Shown piece by piece: positions 22,998 through 23,374 of a stretch of DNA of 23,374 nt. Source of the stretch: Treponema sp. (GTDB taxonomy: Bacteria; Spirochaetota; Spirochaetia; Treponematales; Breznakiellaceae); NCBI GenBank assembly GCA_031290325.1, contig JAITNU010000144.1, forward strand, positions 1 through 23,374, read 5' to 3'. The translations under genes and the position numbers were made by a program. The stretch's first letter is position 1. The number at the start of each line of letters is the position of its first letter. Below the pieces are notes generated by a model that had not been told where the DNA came from, searched no databases, and worked only from the letters and a program-made list of their open reading frames with translations.

Positions 22998-23040
22998 ACA
23001 AAGAAGGCGAAGCCCGTGTGAACGATCTCGCCTTCTTTGT
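22998..23040. repeat. Perfect 13-bp inverted repeat (hairpin)
   Basis: ACAAAGAAGGCGA (22998-23010) and TCGCCTTCTTTGT (23028-23040) are exact reverse complements around a 17-nt loop. It lies between the damaged nuclease-fold gene and aspartic protease copy 2. There is no real U-run on either strand; the minus strand continues TTGGGGG. It could be an atypical terminator, an attenuator for the protease gene, or a mobile-element trace. Confidence 0.6.
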
Positions 23041-23107
23041 GAAATAGACCGTGCCGGGGGACGCTTGCCTCAGACTAAGTCGCCCCACGTGATCCCCTAT
23101 TTCAGCA

Positions 23108-23374
23108 CTACCATGTCTTTGGCTCAAAGCCCTCTGGCATATCAATTTTTATCGTGTCGCCGGTGAGTTCTATCACGAAAAAGCCTTTGTCTAAGGCATA
23201 TTTCCGCGCTTGATGACTTTACACCGGCCATCGCCCCGTACAACTTGCGATTGGCAAAAAGTGAGTTGGGCTCATGGCGCAGTATCTCCATCCGGGTTTC
23301 ATGCTTGTCAACATCGCCTTGGGTCATTGTCGTCTTCGCTTCAACCACCAGCGCTATCGTCCCGTTGACCAACA
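23108..23374 (-). pseudogene. PD-(D/E)XK-type (DUF3782-like) protein, C-terminal part, frameshifted; runs off right edge
   Basis: The minus strand enters the window with ALVVEAKTTMTQGDVDKHETRM and NRKLYGAMAGV, resembling the C-terminal nuclease-fold domain of coiled-coil DUF3782-type proteins (the E-x-K of the PD-(D/E)XK core is in VVEAKTT). That frame then turns into basic nonsense and stops at 23142. The expected ending, ARKYALDKGFFVIELTGDTI followed by KIDMPEGFEPKTW, is found in another frame and stops at 23108. A small indel near 23200-23215 therefore breaks the gene, unless it is a sequence error. The 5' part lies outside the window. Family assignment is from memory. Confidence 0.7.

Overview
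This window looks like a chromosomal segment of a host-associated or gut-type spirochaete, most likely a Treponema with moderate GC. That assignment is inference. It rests on the phosphonate operon with a fused cytidylyltransferase/AEP transaminase (a gene form known from Treponema denticola), a class III adenylate cyclase with a receiver domain, a YjfB-like motility peptide behind a FliA-type promoter, a B12-dependent MetH, and many decayed accessory genes in between.

Left accessory edge (1-2720). The 5' part of rtcB (RNA 3'-phosphate ligase) runs off the left edge on the minus strand. Directly upstream is a WYL-type regulator that is a pseudogene, with an in-frame stop, a frameshift and no WYL domain. 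Its promoter region keeps a perfect 10-bp palindrome. Next come a lone but structurally intact type I-C CRISPR repeat, a small secreted protein gene with a palindrome in its promoter region, an intact retropepsin-like aspartic protease gene, and a broken Uma2-type nuclease-fold gene.

Core block (2810-11204). metH is on the plus strand and ends in a terminator that overlaps its stop codon. Convergent to it is a minus-strand operon: a histone-deacetylase-like hydrolase, a DUF2804-like protein and a 708-residue protein of unknown function. A 61-residue YjfB-like motility protein is divergent from that operon.

Phosphonate operon (11227-15670, minus strand). Transcription order is phosphonopyruvate decarboxylase, then a PntC-AEP transaminase fusion, then PEP mutase carrying an N-terminal nucleotidyltransferase-like domain. 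Together these would turn PEP into phosphonopyruvate, phosphonoacetaldehyde, 2-aminoethylphosphonate and finally CMP-AEP, an activated head group for decorating a lipid or glycan. The final transferase is not in the window.

Signalling pair (15743-19927, plus strand). A CheA-type hybrid kinase (Hpt, kinase core, CheW, receiver) overlaps by 8 nt a receiver/adenylate-cyclase protein. The layout resembles the Wsp system, but with cAMP rather than c-di-GMP as output.

Right side (19935-23374, minus strand). ilvE overlaps a small Omp85-type outer-membrane protein gene by 4 nt. Beyond it lie a second aspartic protease gene and, upstream of that, a second frameshifted nuclease-fold gene that runs off the edge. 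The two loci where an intact aspartic protease gene follows a broken nuclease-fold gene are the best candidate for an undescribed system here.
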